Assembly: GCA_031258915.1 (NCBI GenBank)
Contig: JAIRMD010000046.1
Coordinates: 1-6,015 of the forward strand
Length of the DNA stretch: 6,015 bases
DNA from: Prevotellaceae bacterium
Lineage (GTDB): Bacteria; Bacteroidota; Bacteroidia; Bacteroidales; UBA932
Reading direction: 5' to 3'
Below are positions 5,236 to 6,015 of the stretch, one piece after another. The notes beneath the pieces were generated by a model. It made no database searches. It had not been told where the DNA came from and saw nothing but the letters and a program-made list of their open reading frames with translations. The position numbers and the translations under genes are program-made. How positions within the stretch are numbered: position 1 is the first letter of the stretch; the number at the start of each line of letters is the position of its first letter.

Positions 5236-6015
5236 TTACTTATGCACTGTTATTACGGCGCGGTGGACGGCCATTCCTGTAAAGATTCCGAATCCGTTGA
5301 CCACGTTGGCGTGCACCTCTGTGAGCGGCTCGGAGCGGCTGTCGGTGTTTGCCTGAAGCATCACCACGTACTCCGGCTGCACGCGGCACAGCTTCACGAT
5401 GTGCCTGCCGGTGTAGGAAAACTGCTGCGAGGAGAGCTGCACAATGCTGTCCTGCGTGAGCTCGGTGAGAAAGGAGAGGCTGTCGGTGGTGGTGGCGTTG
5501 TAGAGGGAGTCGCGCACCGACGTTGGGTTGCTGTCTACGTTATCTACCACCACGAGGTAGTAGTCGAGGTTGGGGTTGCTCCACTCAATGCTTATCATGG
5601 CAGGCGTGGTGGGACCTCCTCCTCCTCCTCCGCCAAATCCGCCGCCGCCGCCGCCCCACGTCGGTACGGTGATGGAGGTTGGCGAAACGGTTACGCCCTC
5701 CGGCGCGGCGGCAACCTGCGTGAGCGCGGAGACCTGCTCGCCGTTGTAGGCAAACTGCAGGCGGTAGGCGTGTCCAATGCCGGGCAGGAGCGTTGTGTCG
5801 GCGTACAGCCCGCCGCCCTGCGACAGGAGCGTGTAGGTAGCGCCATCCGTTTCGTCGACTATCTCCACATGGAGCCGGCTAACATCTTCGTCCGAGAAGG
5901 TAACGTCGTTGCGGTAGGGTATCAGCTTGGAGATTTTCACGCTTGCCGGCGCACCTGAGTACAGGTACCCCTCCACCACCGGTATGTCCTGAAATTCGGC
6001 TATCAGCGTCGGCTC
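5236..6015 (-). CDS. DUF4249-like surface or periplasmic protein, C-terminal part; 5' end outside the window
   Basis: 259 codons are visible, open to the window edge; the frame continues upstream of the first possible GTG (5979) as EPTLIAEFQDIP, so the true start lies outside. The opening PVVEGYLYSGAPASVKISKLIPY (split: VVEGYLYSG at 13-21, then VKISKLIPY at 25-33), the following beta-rich stretch with the VEIVDE and GGGLYADT turns, GHAYRLQFAYNGEQVSAL and the end NVVNGFGIFTGMAV fit DUF4249, a Bacteroidetes family of predicted lipoproteins often next to TonB-dependent receptors. The missing N-terminus would hold the lipoprotein signal. Unusual is a glycine tract (G121-126, F127, G128-134) between the two halves, followed by a second domain with DYYLVVVDN and several Ser/Thr-rich strands. 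Function is unknown; a role at the outer surface is inferred from family. Ends with TAA and no obvious terminator. Confidence 0.7.
   Translation of the reverse strand, partial: EPTLIAEFQDIPVVEGYLYSGAPASVKISKLIPYRNDVTFSDEDVSRLHVEIVDETDGATYTLLSQGGGLYADTTLLPGIGHAYRLQFAYNGEQVSALTQVAAAPEGVTVSPTSITVPTWGGGGGGFGGGGGGGPTTPAMISIEWSNPNLDYYLVVVDNVDSNPTSVRDSLYNATTTDSLSFLTELTQDSIVQLSSQQFSYTGRHIVKLCRVQPEYVVMLQANTDSRSEPLTEVHANVVNGFGIFTGMAVHRAVITVHK
5614..5655 (-). repeat. glycine-codon triplet tract inside the DUF4249-like gene
   Basis: Two short triplet arrays, repeating tcc/cct (about 5616-5631) and gcc (5641-5655) on the plus strand, separated by one Phe codon. They encode six and seven glycines. As in-frame triplet arrays they can change length by slippage without a frameshift, altering the linker between two domains. 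Confidence 0.85.

Noticed and set aside
5191..5958. 255-aa plus-strand open frame opposite the DUF4249-like gene
   Set aside because: Histidine- and valine-rich low-complexity translation, with serine and alanine runs from the triplet tract; the minus-strand frame has a recognisable family and runs further.
5199..5988. 11-mer ACCGGTATGTC at 5199-5209 and again at 5978-5988
   Set aside because: A few 11-base matches are expected by chance in a 6-kb window; the flanks do not match.

Overview
The window reads as a Bacteroidota (Bacteroidetes) chromosome fragment. This rests on the proteins (a DUF4249-type surface protein, a short-form ketol-acid reductoisomerase of Bacteroides type, an AAA-ATPase_like/DUF1703-type ATPase, Bacteroidetes-style HigB/HigA), on the lack of strong Shine-Dalgarno sites, and on several TTTG-N19/20-TAnnTTTG promoters typical of the phylum. 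All recognisable genes lie on the minus strand, so transcription runs from high to low coordinates. No rRNA, tRNA, CRISPR array or transposase gene is visible.

Layout in transcription order: (1) 6015-5236, the 3' part of a DUF4249-like, probably exported protein with a long glycine tract. (2) 5235-5034, a non-coding stretch with a textbook promoter (5132-5105) and a possible leader hairpin. (3) 5033-4440, a DUF975-type membrane protein, followed 3 bp later by (4) thrS (4436-2502), complete threonyl-tRNA synthetase. (5) 2501-1445, a lower-GC toxin-antitoxin island: higB (2438-2121), higA (2113-1778), a 77-aa antitoxin-like gene (1753-1520) and what looks like a PIN-domain toxin reduced to its first and last codons (1523-1445). 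(6) A probable promoter (1438-1410) and complete ilvC (1362-316). (7) 264-1, the N-terminal 88 residues of an AAA-ATPase_like protein that runs off the window.

The most notable structure is a perfect 57-bp direct repeat (1777-1833 and 2442-2498, 665 bp apart) that brackets higBA. Each copy carries a full Bacteroidetes promoter and a 17-bp palindrome over the predicted transcription start, and each lies just upstream of one toxin-antitoxin gene set. The inner copy doubles as the last 17 codons plus stop of higA. Recombination between the copies would remove higBA exactly and leave the second module with an intact promoter. The downstream module appears to have lost its toxin by internal deletion while keeping its antitoxin. 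The housekeeping genes on both sides (thrS, ilvC) are intact, so the island sits between two essential or biosynthetic genes without damaging either.
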